Below, in pieces: positions 51,690-63,829 of a stretch of 64,000 nucleotides of DNA (position 1 is its first letter; each line of letters begins with the position of its first letter). Both the position numbers and the translations under genes were made by a program. The DNA is from Diabrotica undecimpunctata. Its lineage: Eukaryota > Arthropoda > Insecta > Coleoptera > Chrysomelidae. Under the pieces are notes generated by a model. It did not search any database. It saw nothing but the letters and a program-made list of their open reading frames with translations, and was not told the DNA's origin. Location: the NCBI RefSeq assembly GCF_040954645.1, contig NC_092805.1:22098741-22162740 (forward strand). The letters are read 5' to 3'.

Positions 51690-52972
51690 AAAGGATTATC
51701 TTCTTCTTAAAGTGCCTATCCGTTCCGGATGTTGGCGATCATCACGGCTATCTTCACTTTATTTATTGCAGCGCGGAACAGTTCAGTGGTAGTCGTGTTA
51801 TACCACTTTCGTAAATTTTGAAGTCAGGAAATGCGTGTTCTTCCCGGTCCTCTCTTACCATTTACTTTCCCTTGGAGAATCAGCTGGAGAAGGCCGTAAC
51901 GTTCTTGATTTCTCATTACATGTCCTAGATATTCCAACTTTTTAGTTTTGACGGTCATGAGAATTTCACATTCTTTCCCCATTCTACGCAGGACCTCCAC
52001 ATTAGTAACTCTGTCAACCCAGGATATACGTAAGATGCGCATATAACACCACATTTCGAAAGCTTCGAGCCGATTCATAGATGCAACAGTCAGTGTCCAT
52101 GCTTCCATTCCGTAGAGCAGAACTGTGAATATGTAGCAGTTCAATAGACGGCATTTTGTTTTTAATGATATGTCTCGACTGTTGAAAATGGTTCTCATTC
52201 TAACGAATGCTGCTTTTGCTTTTATTATTCGCTGTTTAATTTCTGTTGAGTGGTCCCATTGGCTATTTAAATTGGTGCCTAGATATGTATATTGCTCGAC
52301 TCTTTCGATATTCTGTTGGTTGATTGTAAGATGAGCGTTTAGTATTGGTTTTTTACTAATTGTCATAAATTTGGTTTTCTTTATGTTAAGAGCTAGTCCG
52401 TATCTGTTGCTGACTTCTGTTATGCGATTTGTTAATATCTGTAAGTCATTCAGATTATCGGCAAAAACTATAGTGTCATCTGCATATCTAATGTTATTCA
52501 ACCATTCACCGTTTATTAGTATTCCTTTCGCACAACCGTCTAAAGCTTCCTTAAATACCCATTCAGAATAAATGTTGAACAACAATGGAGACAAAATACA
52601 ACCCTGTCGTACTCCACGTTCTATTACAATTTTATCAGTTAACTGGTCTTCTATTTTGATTTTGGCCGTTTGATTGTAGTAAATGTTTCTGATAATTCTA
52701 AGATCTTTGTTGTCAATTCCAATTTCTTGCATTAGAGTCATTAATTTGTCATGTTTTACTCTGTCAAATGCCTTCTGGTAATCTATAAAGCATACGTATA
52801 TGTCACAATTCACATCCCTGCATCTCTGAAATAGCACCTGTACAGCAAAAAGGGCCTCCCGTGTTCCCAGAGCATCACGAAAAGAAAGGATTATAACAAA
52901 GATAATAATGGCGAAGGAAGACCTGAACATCATCGGAGTATACGACCAAGCCTCAAACGATAAGAAAACCAT
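51690..52972 (-). pseudogene. RTE-like LINE, reverse transcriptase to 3' end
   Basis: A 382-codon open frame (51824-52972): [121 protein letters not shown]. The last codons and 3' end continue to about 51690. Its N-terminal quarter of the palm and the endonuclease are missing. It lies antisense just beyond the ATP7 3' end. Confidence 0.9.
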
Positions 52973-52989
52973 TTTCTGAAACGAAGAGA

Positions 52990-54060
52990 TCTAAGCGTGC
53001 TTCTTAATGTCTTGCACTTAGTAATAACGCTGTTGACATGTTGTGTGAATGTCATTATTTTCTCCATTAGCACTCCTAAATATTTTGCTTGGTTGGATCA
53101 GACTATCTGTATGGAACATCCTCACTTGGCGGTCCGCATTTCCGATCTTTTTTGGAACATGACTGCCTGTAACTTCTTTGGGTTGCCATTGAATTCACAA
53201 ATCTTCCAACTGAGTTAGAGCATCCGTTAGATTTGCATACAGACTTTTCGCTGCTATTGCTGTGTCATCGCCATATAGATTGAGCATGGTTTAAATAAAT
53301 GAATTGCAGTATCCAAATAGCTCATTTTGTGAGCAAACACTTCGTGACACACTTTGTCAAATGCCTTACTGGCGTCTAGAAATGCAGTAGTAGTGTATTT
53401 CTTCTAGTTGAATCCCTCTGTGATGCATTCGGTCAACTTTAAACTTGTAGGTCGCTGGAATGTTCAATTCTGAAACCAAATTATGCTTCTGGCATCATGC
53501 CTGTTGGTTCAGACTCTTTTTTTAACTTAGCTAGTATAACCTCCTCTATAACCTTGATATTTGATGATAATAGGCTGATTGGTTTGTAGTCTTCAGGGAA
53601 TATTCCTTTTTTTCTTGATTTCCGAAGCATTATCGCTTGTACTTCTTTCCATTTCTTAGTAAATCCTCTTAGTCAGCATCGCATTTATGATTTTGATGAT
53701 ATATACCATTTCTTTCCTGGGAAGATTTTTTAGTGTCCTGTCCTGGTTCATGACCCGATCTTGTCCCGAAGTTTTTGCTTTAAGTATTTAATTACTTTTT
53801 TGGCCCCTTCTGGGGAGGTGTGAGTTATTTCTATTTCTCTTGGGTTTCTTAGTAATGTTCTTTGGCTACTTCTTATATGAAATCTTTATCCTAATGATAG
53901 TTTAGCCTGAATTGTCTTTCATTTTTCATCGCTTTAGCTTTTTCTTTCGTTGTGCACACTATCTCCTTTTAATGGTGCAATAGCTTTGTTTGCATTTCTT
54001 AGGATTTTTGAGATCTTACATATAGCCGGCTTGTCTCTGTCTAAATGCTGCTAAATTCCA
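52990..54060 (-). pseudogene. Jockey-like reverse transcriptase remnant
   Basis: Minus strand in shifting frames: IKVIEEVILAKLKKESEP, a QFGFR-x-EHS-like box, DASKAFDKVCHEVF, MAMTQQ region, and NQAKYLGVLMEKIMTFTQHVNS. The order is that of the Jockey clade palm and thumb. Confidence 0.65.
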
Positions 54061-54079
54061 GAATTTGCTCCTATGTTTT

Positions 54080-56420
54080 GTAGCTCATTAAGTCAGAGGG
54101 AAGATGATAATATTGGGGGATTTTGACACTCGAATAAGCAATCAAGTAATACCCGCAGTTAAGCAACAACATAACGAGAATGTTAAAAACGATAATGGAG
54201 AACTGACGATCAACTTCTGCACGAATAACAAACTTAAACAACACATTTTTTGTCCACAAAGACCAACACAAATATACATCTAATAACACCCGTGGACAAA
54301 GATCTATGATAGATTATGTTATATCCAACAGAAATATACATCCATCGAAAATAATCGACGTACGAAACCTCAACTCAGCAGAAGTAGGTAGCGACTATAG
54401 CCTAGTATTACGTAAAATAACAATCATCCTGAAATACTTCACACCCAAGAGAGCGCCGCCAACACAAACAAAAATCAAAGTCGAAGGACTAAATACGAAA
54501 TCCACGGAATACTTATAAGTACAGAAAAAGAATATCATAGAAGATAAGTAGGAGTAAAATATTAGAAAATGATAATATCGAGGAAAGTTGGGAAAAACTC
54601 AAAAATATCATAATTAACGCAGCAACAGAATCACTTGAAGAGAAGAAAGTAACGAACACTAACATATCAAAAAAGAAAACACCATAATTTAGAGATAAAG
54701 TGAAGACAAAATGTGAAGAAAAGAATAAAGCCTTTTTACAATACAGAACACAATAAATACAACAGGCATATAACCACTATAAATGAATCAGAAATGGAAC
54801 GAATACTTTAGTTAGACAAATAAAAAGGGAACGCTGGCAGAGCTTCTCAAAACAGATGGATCACGTCTTCTACGGAACACAAAAAGAAATATGGAGAATG
54901 ATCAGAGAACAAAGAAAAGAGATGAACCAACCAAAAAAAAAAATGAAACACATTCAGAAGGGTAGGCTACTTTCGATCCCTACGATAGTAAACCACCAAC
55001 ACCAGAGGTGATGACAAACGAAGAAATAAATATTGAAGAGGAAAAGGTAAAGGAAGCATTAAGGAAACTAAAAAATAGAAAATGACCAGGACAGGACAGA
55101 ATACCGAACGAACTCCTAAAGTACGGACGACCAAAGCTGACCAAACAACTATTAAAACTAATCCAAAAAACAATAATAGAACAAAACAGAATTCCACAAG
55201 AATGGAGATCACGCATCGTAATACCTCTCTTCAAAAAGGGAGACAAATTGGACCCGGAAAATTACAGAGGAATTAATTTATTAAACACAACACTAAAATT
55301 AACAACCAAAGTGATAACAAATAAACTGAATGAAAGTGTACCGCTAACAGAAGAACAACAAGGTTTTAGGTCGGGAAGATCATGCACCAACGCTATATTT
55401 ATAATGAGGCAAGTGCAAGAAAAATCATTAGAATACAACAAATCAGCCTTGGTAGTTTGATAGACCTTAAGAAGGCATTTGATAGAGTTAAATTAAAGGA
55501 CGTTATCCACTTATTGTACGCAAGAGAGATACCTCTAGAAATAATCAAAACGATCGAAAATATCTACCAAAACAATACAATAAAAGTAAAAGTAGAAGAA
55601 GAATTAACCGACCCTATTGAAGCTGGCAACGGGATAAGACAGGGAGATTCACTGAGTCTGAAATAATAAAAAAAGTAAGAACTAAAAAAGAATACCAAAT
55701 GGGTAAAAATAATCTGCTATGCAGACGACGCAATACTACTCTCTCTCAGAGTGAAGATGATTTACAACGTATTCTGCACCAAATTTAAAATAACCGCCAG
55801 AAAATTTAACATGTTAATTTCCCCAAAAAACACAAAATGTATGGGTATATCAGCAAATTTACTAAAATGTAAATTGGAGCTGGAAGGTCAGATAATAGAA
55901 CAAGTGATGGAGTTTAAATATCTAGCCATCACATTATCTAGCTACAGAAAGCTCGAAACTGAAGAGGAAGATCAAGTAAATAGAGCAAACAGAGGCGCAG
56001 GTTGCCTGAATGAAACAATATGGAGAAAGAAATAAAAGGCAGAATTTACAAAACAGTCATCAGACCAATAATGACATACGCGGAGAAACACGACCTGGCA
56101 TAGAGAGGACAAAAAGGATGTTAGAAGCAGCAGAGATGAAAACGCTTAGAAAAATTAATGGTAAGACACTATGAGACAGAGCTAGAAGGATATATATACG
56201 ACGTATATGCAAGGTGAAGAACATCAAAAACTGGGTAAGAAATAGAAGAGTAGAAATCTAATCATCATATAAATAAGCCGAATGACAAAAAAGAGAGTAG
56301 TAAAGACGGCAAGAGACGGTTCCCCAATAGGAAGACGATCAGTAGAAAGACCACGAAATCAATGGAACTACAACTTACTGGAGGCACATTGAAAAACAGA
56401 CAGAGTCATGTCTAGATATA
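54080..56420 (+). pseudogene. Family A LINE, longest copy
   Basis: Endonuclease end (ILGDFDTRI near 54115, GQRSMIDYVISNRN near 54300, VGSDYSLVLRK), linker (ESWEKLKNIIINAA, KVKTKCEEKNKAF), then reverse transcriptase: [103 protein letters not shown], and a degraded tail to the (GAA)n at 56420. Frameshifts occur at least at 55080, 55460 and 55660. Confidence 0.85.
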
Positions 56421-56429
56421 AAGAAGAAG

Positions 56430-57145
56430 AGGTTTTGTAGCTGTTTCTCACCTCTCTGTTTAGTTGGTTTGCTTCTTTTCTTACTTCTGGATTTCTAATT
56501 ATGTTTTCTCTTTTTTGCACCCTATTTTTTTCACTTAGTCGTTGCTTATCTCCTGAAATCTTTCTTTTATAGTTGGTTTTTCTTTATTTACTGTGCTTCT
56601 TTCAACTGCATTTAGTATACACTTTTCCAATTCTTCTACTTTTTCTTCCAGTTGATTGTCAGAGTTAATTGTTGGAATTATGTCAATGTTTTCTTTGACT
56701 ATCGTTTTGAACGTTTGCCACTTGCCAGTTTATTTTCTTTTTTTTTAATATACGTGGAGTGGATTTTGCTCTCACTCCTCTATAGATAGTATGATTCGGT
56801 TGTGGTTTTCACTTCCTATTGATACGGATTGTATTTCATACAGTATTTCTAGGTTATGCAGAATAGTCCATATGTGTTGGAAGTACGTCTCCTCCGGGGA
56901 ATAAAGTCGGTTTTTCCGGTATTATATCGAAAGGCCTTTCAAATAAATGAAAAATTTCGATGATATCTTACACACCCTTTGTTTTATTTTATATTTAAAA
57001 GTAGAAACCTCTTAATCAAATACCCATTATATTTATAATTGGCAAGATGTAAACTACACTTTCTTTTGAATTTCGTCGGTCTATATCTACAAAATATCAT
57101 AAAATACTCATTAAAGAGACTACAGCCTTATAATAAGTAATAAAT
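56430..57145 (-). mobile_element. Jockey-like fragment, copy 2 of chimera (inverted)
   Basis: Reverse complement of 3785-4490 along its whole length, including the junction to the family A tail (gtagctgtttctcacc next to agaagaagagg). Confidence 0.85.
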
Positions 57146-57439
57146 CAAAGGTAAATTCTTTATTTATAAAAGGTCGCAGGTAGAAGACTGGTACGAAATT
57201 AAAATAATTTAAATATAAAGAATCTTAAACGCTTGCATTAATGTTGTAAATAAGGGATCATAAATCTTATGGGGCATTTAATTGGAACCAAAATCGGTAG
57301 GCAAGGATTATTATATGAATTTTTATATAAAAGGAATTAAAGTAATTAATGGAGCTGACTTTTAGTTTTAAAGTTAAAGTCTCGTTTTAGTCAGTTTTGT
57401 TATGAGTTTCTTTTAACGAAATAAAAGCTCTTGCTGTTG
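57146..57439. other. Nothing recognised
   Basis: AT-rich spacer. Confidence 0.4.
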
Positions 57440-57660
57440 TATTTGTTGTGTTGTGTATTGTACAAAGGCTTTCTTCTTTTATTTACATTTTGTCTTCACT
57501 TCCTCTCTAAACCATGGTGTTTTCATTTTTGATATGTCAGTGTTCGTTACTTTCCTCTCTCCAAGTGATTCTCTTGCTGCGTTAATTATGTTATTTTTGA
57601 GTTTTTCCCAGCTTTCCTCAATGTTATCTTTTAAAATCGGATTTGAAATTTAAAATAAAA
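57440..57660 (-). pseudogene. Family A LINE linker fragment
   Basis: Minus strand: IEESWEKLKNNIINAARESL, GERKVTNTDISKMKTPWF and EEVKTKCK. The same segment lies in direct orientation at 54560-54760. Confidence 0.7.
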
Positions 57661-57907
57661 TACAAGGTGTTTCATTTAAAAAAATATATTTTTCATGCGG
57701 TACAATGTTATGGAAGATCCTGTATATTTAATTTAATGTTACTAATTTAAAAATGTGAAGCCTAGAGCAGATATAGCTGACTTAAAATTGTCACAAAAGT
57801 TGATCACCCTGTATCTAGAGAGATTAAGATTATTTATTGATTTATTCAAAACTAGTTTATCTAACAACATCCAAGTATCTATAAATCGGTCACTTAGTAC
57901 ATGTACA

Positions 57908-60900
57908 TCTTCTTCTTCATGTGCCTTGTCCGTTCCGAACGTTGGCAATCAACATGGCTATTCTGACTTTGTTTACGGCAGATCTGAATAGTTCACAAGT
58001 TTTGGAGCCACGAATGTCTTCTCCTCCCTGGACCCCTTCTGCTGTCTATTTTCCCTTGAACGATCAGTTGTAGTACTCTATATTTATTATGTCTCATAAC
58101 GTGACCCAAGTATTCCAACTTTCTTTTCTTTATACTTATTCCTACCTCTCTCTCTTTATCAGTCCAGGATATACGTAATATACGTCGGTAAGCCCACATT
58201 TCGAAGGCCTCTACTTTTTTCATCAATGTTGCGGTCATTGTCCACGCCTCCATTCCATATAACAAAACCGGGAATAGATAACATTTCAGAAGTCGAATTT
58301 TGAGAGGTAGGGTGAGGCTTTTAGAGGTGAAAATTTGCTTCATGCTAGTGAACGATGCTCTTGCCTTTTCTACTCTTATACGTATTTCCTTCGCTTGATC
58401 CCAATTTGAGTTAACTGTTGTTCCCAAGTAGATGTACGAATCCATGTGTTCAATTCTTTCATTGTCTAATATCAGTTGCTGTGGTGGTTGTTGGGTTTTG
58501 CTTACTAACATCCATTTGGTTTTTGTGATATTTAGTCTGAGTCCGTATTGTGCACTTGTTTTTTGTATCTTACTCATTAGGCAACTCAGTTCCTCCATGC
58601 TACTTGCTAGAATCACAGTGTCATCAGCATACCTTATGTTATTAATTATTTCTCCATTTATCTTTATGCCTTCTGTGCTTTCCTCCAGCGCTGTCTTAAA
58701 TACTTCTTCTGAGTATATATTAAAGAGAATAGGAGAAAAGATACAGCCCTGTCGTACCCCTTTCTTGATCTCAATTTTATTGGTCAATGTAGATCCTACT
58801 TTCACTTTAGCTGTTTGACCCCAATAGAGACTCGCTATTGTTCGAATGTCTCTGTAGTCGACTCCGATCTTATGGAGAACTTCAATTATCTTTTCGTGCT
58901 TTACGTTATCGAATGCTTTTGCGTAGTCTATAAAGCATATGTACACGTCTTTGTTCATATCTCTGCAGCGCTGGATGAGTACCTGTAGACTAAAAAGTGC
59001 TTCTCTTGTCCCAAGACAATTCCGAAACCCAAACTGCGAATCTCCAATGTTATCCTCGCATTTTTTGCTTATTCTATTGTAAATAACCTTGGTGTATGCC
59101 TTCGAAATGTGGTTAATTAGACTTATCATCCGATGTTGATCACAAGACTTTGCTTTTGGTTTTTTCGGTATGGCAACAAAAGTTGACTCTAGCCAGTCTT
59201 CAGGAAACTCCCCGCTGTTATAAATATTGTTAAAGAGTCTGACGAGTGAGTCTAGAAATTGACTGTTTGTTTCGCACAGCATTTTTAATACTTCCCCGTA
59301 TACGTTATCGTTGCCTGGTCTTTTGTTATTTTTAAGACCCTTTATAGCATTCTCCACTTCTGATTTTAGAATAGAAGGGCCAGTATCATCATTGCTCAGT
59401 GTATACCCAATAGGACGGTCATCATTAAACAGTTGTTCCACATAAGTTTCCCAGATTCTAACTATTTTGTCGGGGTCTAGTTGTAGATTTCCATTATCAT
59501 CGCACAGCCCTTTCGATAAAATATTGTAGCTTTTCTTTGTTGTGAGTTCCTTTATCTTCTTATGCATATTGTGATAGTCGTATACCTTTTCGCACTGTTC
59601 GATTTCTTCGCATCTCTCCGAGAACCATTTCTCTTTAGTTTTTCTTATCTCAGCTCTTATTCGTCTATGGGTTTCACGGTATTTGGCAGTATCTTTAGTT
59701 TTATATATCCGTCTCTCTTCCATCATGTCAAGGATGTCTGCAGTCATCCAGTCTTTCTTTTTTCTCTTATCAGGTAGTAAAAACTTAGTGCTTGAAGTCC
59801 TAATCTCTTCTTTAATTTCACTCCACTTTTCCAGCGGTTCATTGTTATTTTTAAGGATTTTTGATATTTCGGTATTTAAATTCTCCTGCATCTGTTGTTT
59901 AATATTATTGTTGGAAAGCTTCCTAATATCTAGCGTTTCGGGCCTGTTCTTTACATTTGGCTTTTTTAACTTTACTTCAAACTTACATACCACCGGATTG
60001 TGGTCTGATGCTACGTCCGCACCCGGGTAAGTTTTTACGGCTTTGATAGAGTTTCTAAACCTGATTGGTGCAGCGATATAATCTATTTGATTTCTGATTA
60101 TTTTACCAGGTGAGTCTGCCGGTAATTTCCAGGTATAGAGTCTACGGTGCGGGAGCTTAAAGAGAGTGTTAGTAAGTACTAGGTTGTGTTCTTGGTAAAA
60201 TTGAACTAGACGATCTCCTCTTTCGTTTCTTTCACCAAGTCCGAAATTTCCCACTACCTTTCCTGTTTTGCCTCGTCCTACTTTCGCATTGAAATCTCCC
60301 ATTATAAGTGTTATTTCATTCTTTTTGGTTGCCTTAATTAAGATTTCTAGTTGTTCGTAGAAGTCTTCCATTATTGTTTCCTCTTTGTCAGCTGTAGGTG
60401 CGTATATCTGTATTATGTTCAAATCTTCTTTTTGGGACGCATACAGCTGTAAAAGAATCATTCGGTCTGATAGTGCAATGTAGGATTTTATTGACGATTT
60501 TAAACGAGGTGCAACGATTATTCCAACTCCATGATTGTGTTTAGGGGTATCGTTACCAGAGTAGTACATTGCATGGTCTAGGATATTACATTCTCCCGAG
60601 TTGGGCCAATGAGTTTCACTGATACCCATTATATCGATTTTGAGTCTCTTGACTTCTTTTACGATGTTATGTGCTTTGCCACTTTCGTACATACTTTTAA
60701 CGTTCCAGGTGGCGATTTGTAAGCATCTCAATTTAGGTGTTTTACTCTTCAAAATTGTTTTGTTGTTGCAAGGATTTCGCATGATGTCGATCTGGGAGGC
60801 CTTGCATTCTGAGTTTAAGTATCCTCCCTTGCCGGATCTTGACTTCCGAAGTCCATGATCAGTAACATATTTCTTATCACTACCGAAAGCCATGATAATT

Positions 60901-61205
60901 TTCCTGGGGAAATTCATAGGGATCTTTAATGTAGTGGTTTCCCCTTGCCTTCTACATCCTTATGCCGTTGGCCAAATTTTGGTTCATTCGCCTTCGGAGC
61001 CGATTTCTCAACTCCAGGACAAAAGAGTGCCCTACCACTTACCAACTCATCCGTCCGAAGCCGTTGGTCAGCAAGTGGGGGATAGCTTATACCGGCAATT
61101 GCTCGGTAAAATTTTCGCCATATCTGGCTACCCTCACTTAGTTTAGCCTGCAGACCAATGCAGTTGCCCGGGGTGTGGCACGTGGAGCCATAAGTGAGAG
61201 TTAGC
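57908..61205 (-). mobile_element. Near-complete RTE-like LINE
   Basis: 3' end near 57908 with a (GAA)-type tail, one ORF (57993-60917) and a GC-rich 5' leader of about 290 bases reaching 61205. About 3.3 kb, the normal length of the group. No certain target duplication was found. Confidence 0.85.
57993..60917 (-). CDS. RTE-like endonuclease/reverse transcriptase, 974 codons
   Basis: ATG at 60915-60917. Residues about 65-310 form the apurinic-type endonuclease: IATWNVKSM, GISETHW, LIMGDFNAKVG, ASDHNPVV, all catalytic residues visible. Residues about 500-770 form the reverse transcriptase: [58 protein letters not shown] and NIRYADDTVILAS (YADD intact). Then [19 protein letters not shown] and LGHVMRHNKYRVLQLI. 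It stops at WLQNL where sister copies run on about 25 residues (ELFRAA-NKVRIAMM), so the C-terminus is shortened. RTE elements encode just this one protein, which nicks target DNA and copies its RNA into it. In insect annotations such proteins are often called craniofacial development protein 2-like. Confidence 0.93.
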   Translation of the reverse strand: MNFPRKIIMAFGSDKKYVTDHGLRKSRSGKGGYLNSECKASQIDIMRNPCNNKTILKSKTPKLRCLQIATWNVKSMYESGKAHNIVKEVKRLKIDIMGISETHWPNSGECNILDHAMYYSGNDTPKHNHGVGIIVAPRLKSSIKSYIALSDRMILLQLYASQKEDLNIIQIYAPTADKEETIMEDFYEQLEILIKATKKNEITLIMGDFNAKVGRGKTGKVVGNFGLGERNERGDRLVQFYQEHNLVLTNTLFKLPHRRLYTWKLPADSPGKIIRNQIDYIAAPIRFRNSIKAVKTYPGADVASDHNPVVCKFEVKLKKPNVKNRPETLDIRKLSNNNIKQQMQENLNTEISKILKNNNEPLEKWSEIKEEIRTSSTKFLLPDKRKKKDWMTADILDMMEERRIYKTKDTAKYRETHRRIRAEIRKTKEKWFSERCEEIEQCEKVYDYHNMHKKIKELTTKKSYNILSKGLCDDNGNLQLDPDKIVRIWETYVEQLFNDDRPIGYTLSNDDTGPSILKSEVENAIKGLKNNKRPGNDNVYGEVLKMLCETNSQFLDSLVRLFNNIYNSGEFPEDWLESTFVAIPKKPKAKSCDQHRMISLINHISKAYTKVIYNRISKKCEDNIGDSQFGFRNCLGTREALFSLQVLIQRCRDMNKDVYICFIDYAKAFDNVKHEKIIEVLHKIGVDYRDIRTIASLYWGQTAKVKVGSTLTNKIEIKKGVRQGCIFSPILFNIYSEEVFKTALEESTEGIKINGEIINNIRYADDTVILASSMEELSCLMSKIQKTSAQYGLRLNITKTKWMLVSKTQQPPQQLILDNERIEHMDSYIYLGTTVNSNWDQAKEIRIRVEKARASFTSMKQIFTSKSLTLPLKIRLLKCYLFPVLLYGMEAWTMTATLMKKVEAFEMWAYRRILRISWTDKEREVGISIKKRKLEYLGHVMRHNKYRVLQLIVQGKIDSRRGPGRRRHSWLQNL

Positions 61206-61209
61206 TGTC

Positions 61210-62880
61210 TTATGAGGACCAGTTATCAAGAACCATCTCCCGTCTATGACGCTCGATGTGGTCGTTCCGATAAAAGGTGCTACCTCTATAACACAACTCT
61301 ACACCCCACATGTACATACAAACGTAATAATTATCTTTTTTAATAATGTACTAATAATTGTCATGGATGATTTCAACGCCAAAGTTGGGGCCAGCAAAAC
61401 ATCATCTGAAGTTGGACCATTTGGTCTAGGAAACCGGAACGATCGGGGAGATGCGTTGGAGATTTCTGCGGAAGCAAATCAAGTAGTAATAATGAACACC
61501 TGATTTAAGCTACACCCAAGGAAACTGTACACCTGGAAATCTCCACAGGATTCTGTAGGAAGGATTGTAAGAAATCAGATTGATTACATGCTAGTAAATA
61601 AGAGGTATAGGAACAGCTGTACATCTGTCAAAACATACCTGGGGGCAGACATAAATTCTGATCATGTACGAGTTGTAGGTAATTTCAAAGTCAGAATGAA
61701 GAAGGTTACAAGTAAGTCGATGAAGAAGTATGATGTTAGAAAACTGAAAGATCCCAATGTTCGACTGAAGGTGAGTGAAAACCTCAATACAAAGGTGCTA
61801 AAATGCAAAAATGCAGGAACTATAGAGGAATGGAAACCATTATACAAGAAACGGTGAGAGAAATAAAAGAACAACACCTGAAGAAAGATACAGAGAAACG
61901 GAAATCTTGGATGACCGATGAAATACTTGAACTTATGGATCAGAGAAAAAAAACAAAGAAAATTTCCAAGAATATAAGAAAATACATACCATCATCAGAA
62001 AAAAAATCAGAGAAGCCAAAGAGAAACAAAAAACAGAACAATGTCAAGAAATAGAGGAGTATCAGATTCGATATGATAACTTCAATGTTCATCGAAAGGT
62101 GAAGGAAATAGCTGGAAAGTTCCGAAAACGCAACAGCGGAAAAATAACAGATGATGAAGGCAATCTTGCCATAACTAAGGAAGATAAAAAGAAAGTATGG
62201 GAAGAATACTTGGAGAAACTTTTCCATGACCTTAGAACAATGCAAGAGCCCACCATTGAAGAAAATTCACAGGTCCCGAAATCCTACCAGAAGAAATAAC
62301 GGCAGCCGTCAGACAAATGAAGGATGGAAAGGCACCGGGACTTGATGAAATTCCTGCAGAACTGTTGAAGCTATTAGATGCAGAACAAATAAAAATGATA
62401 ACTAAAATATTTAATGAAATATACAAGGCAAGAAAAATACCAGTGAGTGGCTCAAATCGGAGTTCTTACCATTGCCCAAAAAACCAAGAGCAAAAGTTTG
62501 TGAAGATTATAGGAGCATAAGCCTAATTAGCCATCTGCTGAAGCTGTTTTTAAAAGTCATCCACAAAAGAATTTACCGGAAATGCGAGGAACAAATTGCG
62601 CCCAATCAGTTTGGATTTGTGAACGCCGTTCAGGACGCAGGACTAAGAATATCTGGACCACATAGTCAAAATCTCAATTGATTCTCCAGGAGAAGTAAAT
62701 GTCAGAAGCGAACCAGGAAGAATACGTATTTCTTGGGTGCAAAATCTACAGACATGGTATAACACAACTAACACTGAGCTGTTCCGCGCTGCGGCAAACA
62801 AAGTAAGGCTAGCCATGATGATCTCCAACTTCCAGAACGGCTAGGCTGATGGATGTATGAAATATTGTATATTGTAGTAA
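61210..62880 (+). pseudogene. RTE-like LINE with palm deleted
   Basis: Endonuclease end: VMDDFNAKVGASKTSSEVG, FGLGNRNDRGD, RIVRNQIDYML, YLGADINSDHVRVV. Linker 61800-62100 (KRKSWMTDEILELMDQR). Reverse transcriptase start: DGKAPGLDEIPAELLK, then PKKPRAKVCEDYRSISLIS, ANQFGF-like. At about 62640 it jumps to the 3' end (GRIRISWVQNLQTWY, ELFRAAANKVRLAMM). The YADD region is absent. Many frameshifts. Confidence 0.85.
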
Positions 62881-63414
62881 ATAAATAAAAAATAAAAAAT
62901 TGTTTTATATAAAAACCTTTAAATAAAAGGGAAAGCTAATGGCGTCATGCGGTAATTAGTTGTCTATATTTAATAAAAACTAAGAGTTTGATGACTTTAA
63001 CGACTCGTATTCCAACTAATTTTAGTTCATTTATGAAGAATAATATCCGAAAATTAAAAGACAATAATAATAACCCCCCAGAGGTTCATTAGTCGCCGTT
63101 TGTTTTCTAAATTATTAAATGAATCGAGGGAAAATTACTGACGTGAATGCAGAAAAACTACGCTGTTGCCACAAGCAAAATAAACTCTCAGCCCTGAAAT
63201 TATTTTTTAATTAACGAAACAAGTTTCTTACGAGATATTCAAGTTTGTGGGAGAAAAACTATTTATTAAATAAAAGGCTGACTAATTTTGTTTTTCTTAT
63301 TTAAAAATTTGAAAATATAAATAAAATATCGCATTTATTAAATTCAAAATATCGGATATAAAAATTGTTATTGCATTAAATTAAAAATATGGTATGTATT
63401 TATCATTAGTAATT
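62881..63414. other. Nothing recognised
   Basis: AT-rich with no coding or repeat signal. Confidence 0.4.
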
Positions 63415-63490
63415 ACCTTGGTGACGCAGTGGTAAAAGCATCAACTTTCTGAGTGTAAACCCTCAGGGATCGTGAGTTCAAATTATGCAG
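63415..63490 (+). repeat. tRNA-derived SINE head or decayed tRNA
   Basis: TGACGCAGTGGTAAAAGC is a good polymerase III A box, and GTGAGTTCAAATTAT about 40 bases later is a B box. D- and T-arm spacing is tRNA-like, but the acceptor stem does not pair. Confidence 0.5.
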
Positions 63491-63829
63491 AAATGAGAAT
63501 TTTAAATAAAAAAATATTTCTCTTATCTTTCGGATCGGTACTCAGTCGAGGTACCGCAGTCGTTCGAATATATTGTAAAAAGCGATTCTTTGTAAAGACA
63601 ATGAAGCCAACTTTACTTAGTAACGAGGCAATTACTCAGTACACACATACTCTATATAACCTACAGAATGTGTAATAAGCCTATGTAATAAATTCCTATG
63701 TACAGGGCCAATAACAGAAAGCACAGTAAAGTATTTAAGCAGAGCAGATAGCGGCCTAGAAATCAGTTCTCCTAGAATACCAGGAAGAAGAAGAACTAAT
63801 CTGACCTGATAGTGGCATGTGTTACTTGG
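63491..63829. other. Nothing certain
   Basis: May include a SINE body after the tRNA-like head; no boundary or tail visible. Confidence 0.3.

Noticed and set aside
57899..61317. acatgtacat at both 57899-57908 and 61308-61317 as an RTE target duplication
   Set aside because: The plus-strand endonuclease reading (LYTPHVHTN) crosses the right copy and the leader seems to end near 61205, so the match is probably chance.
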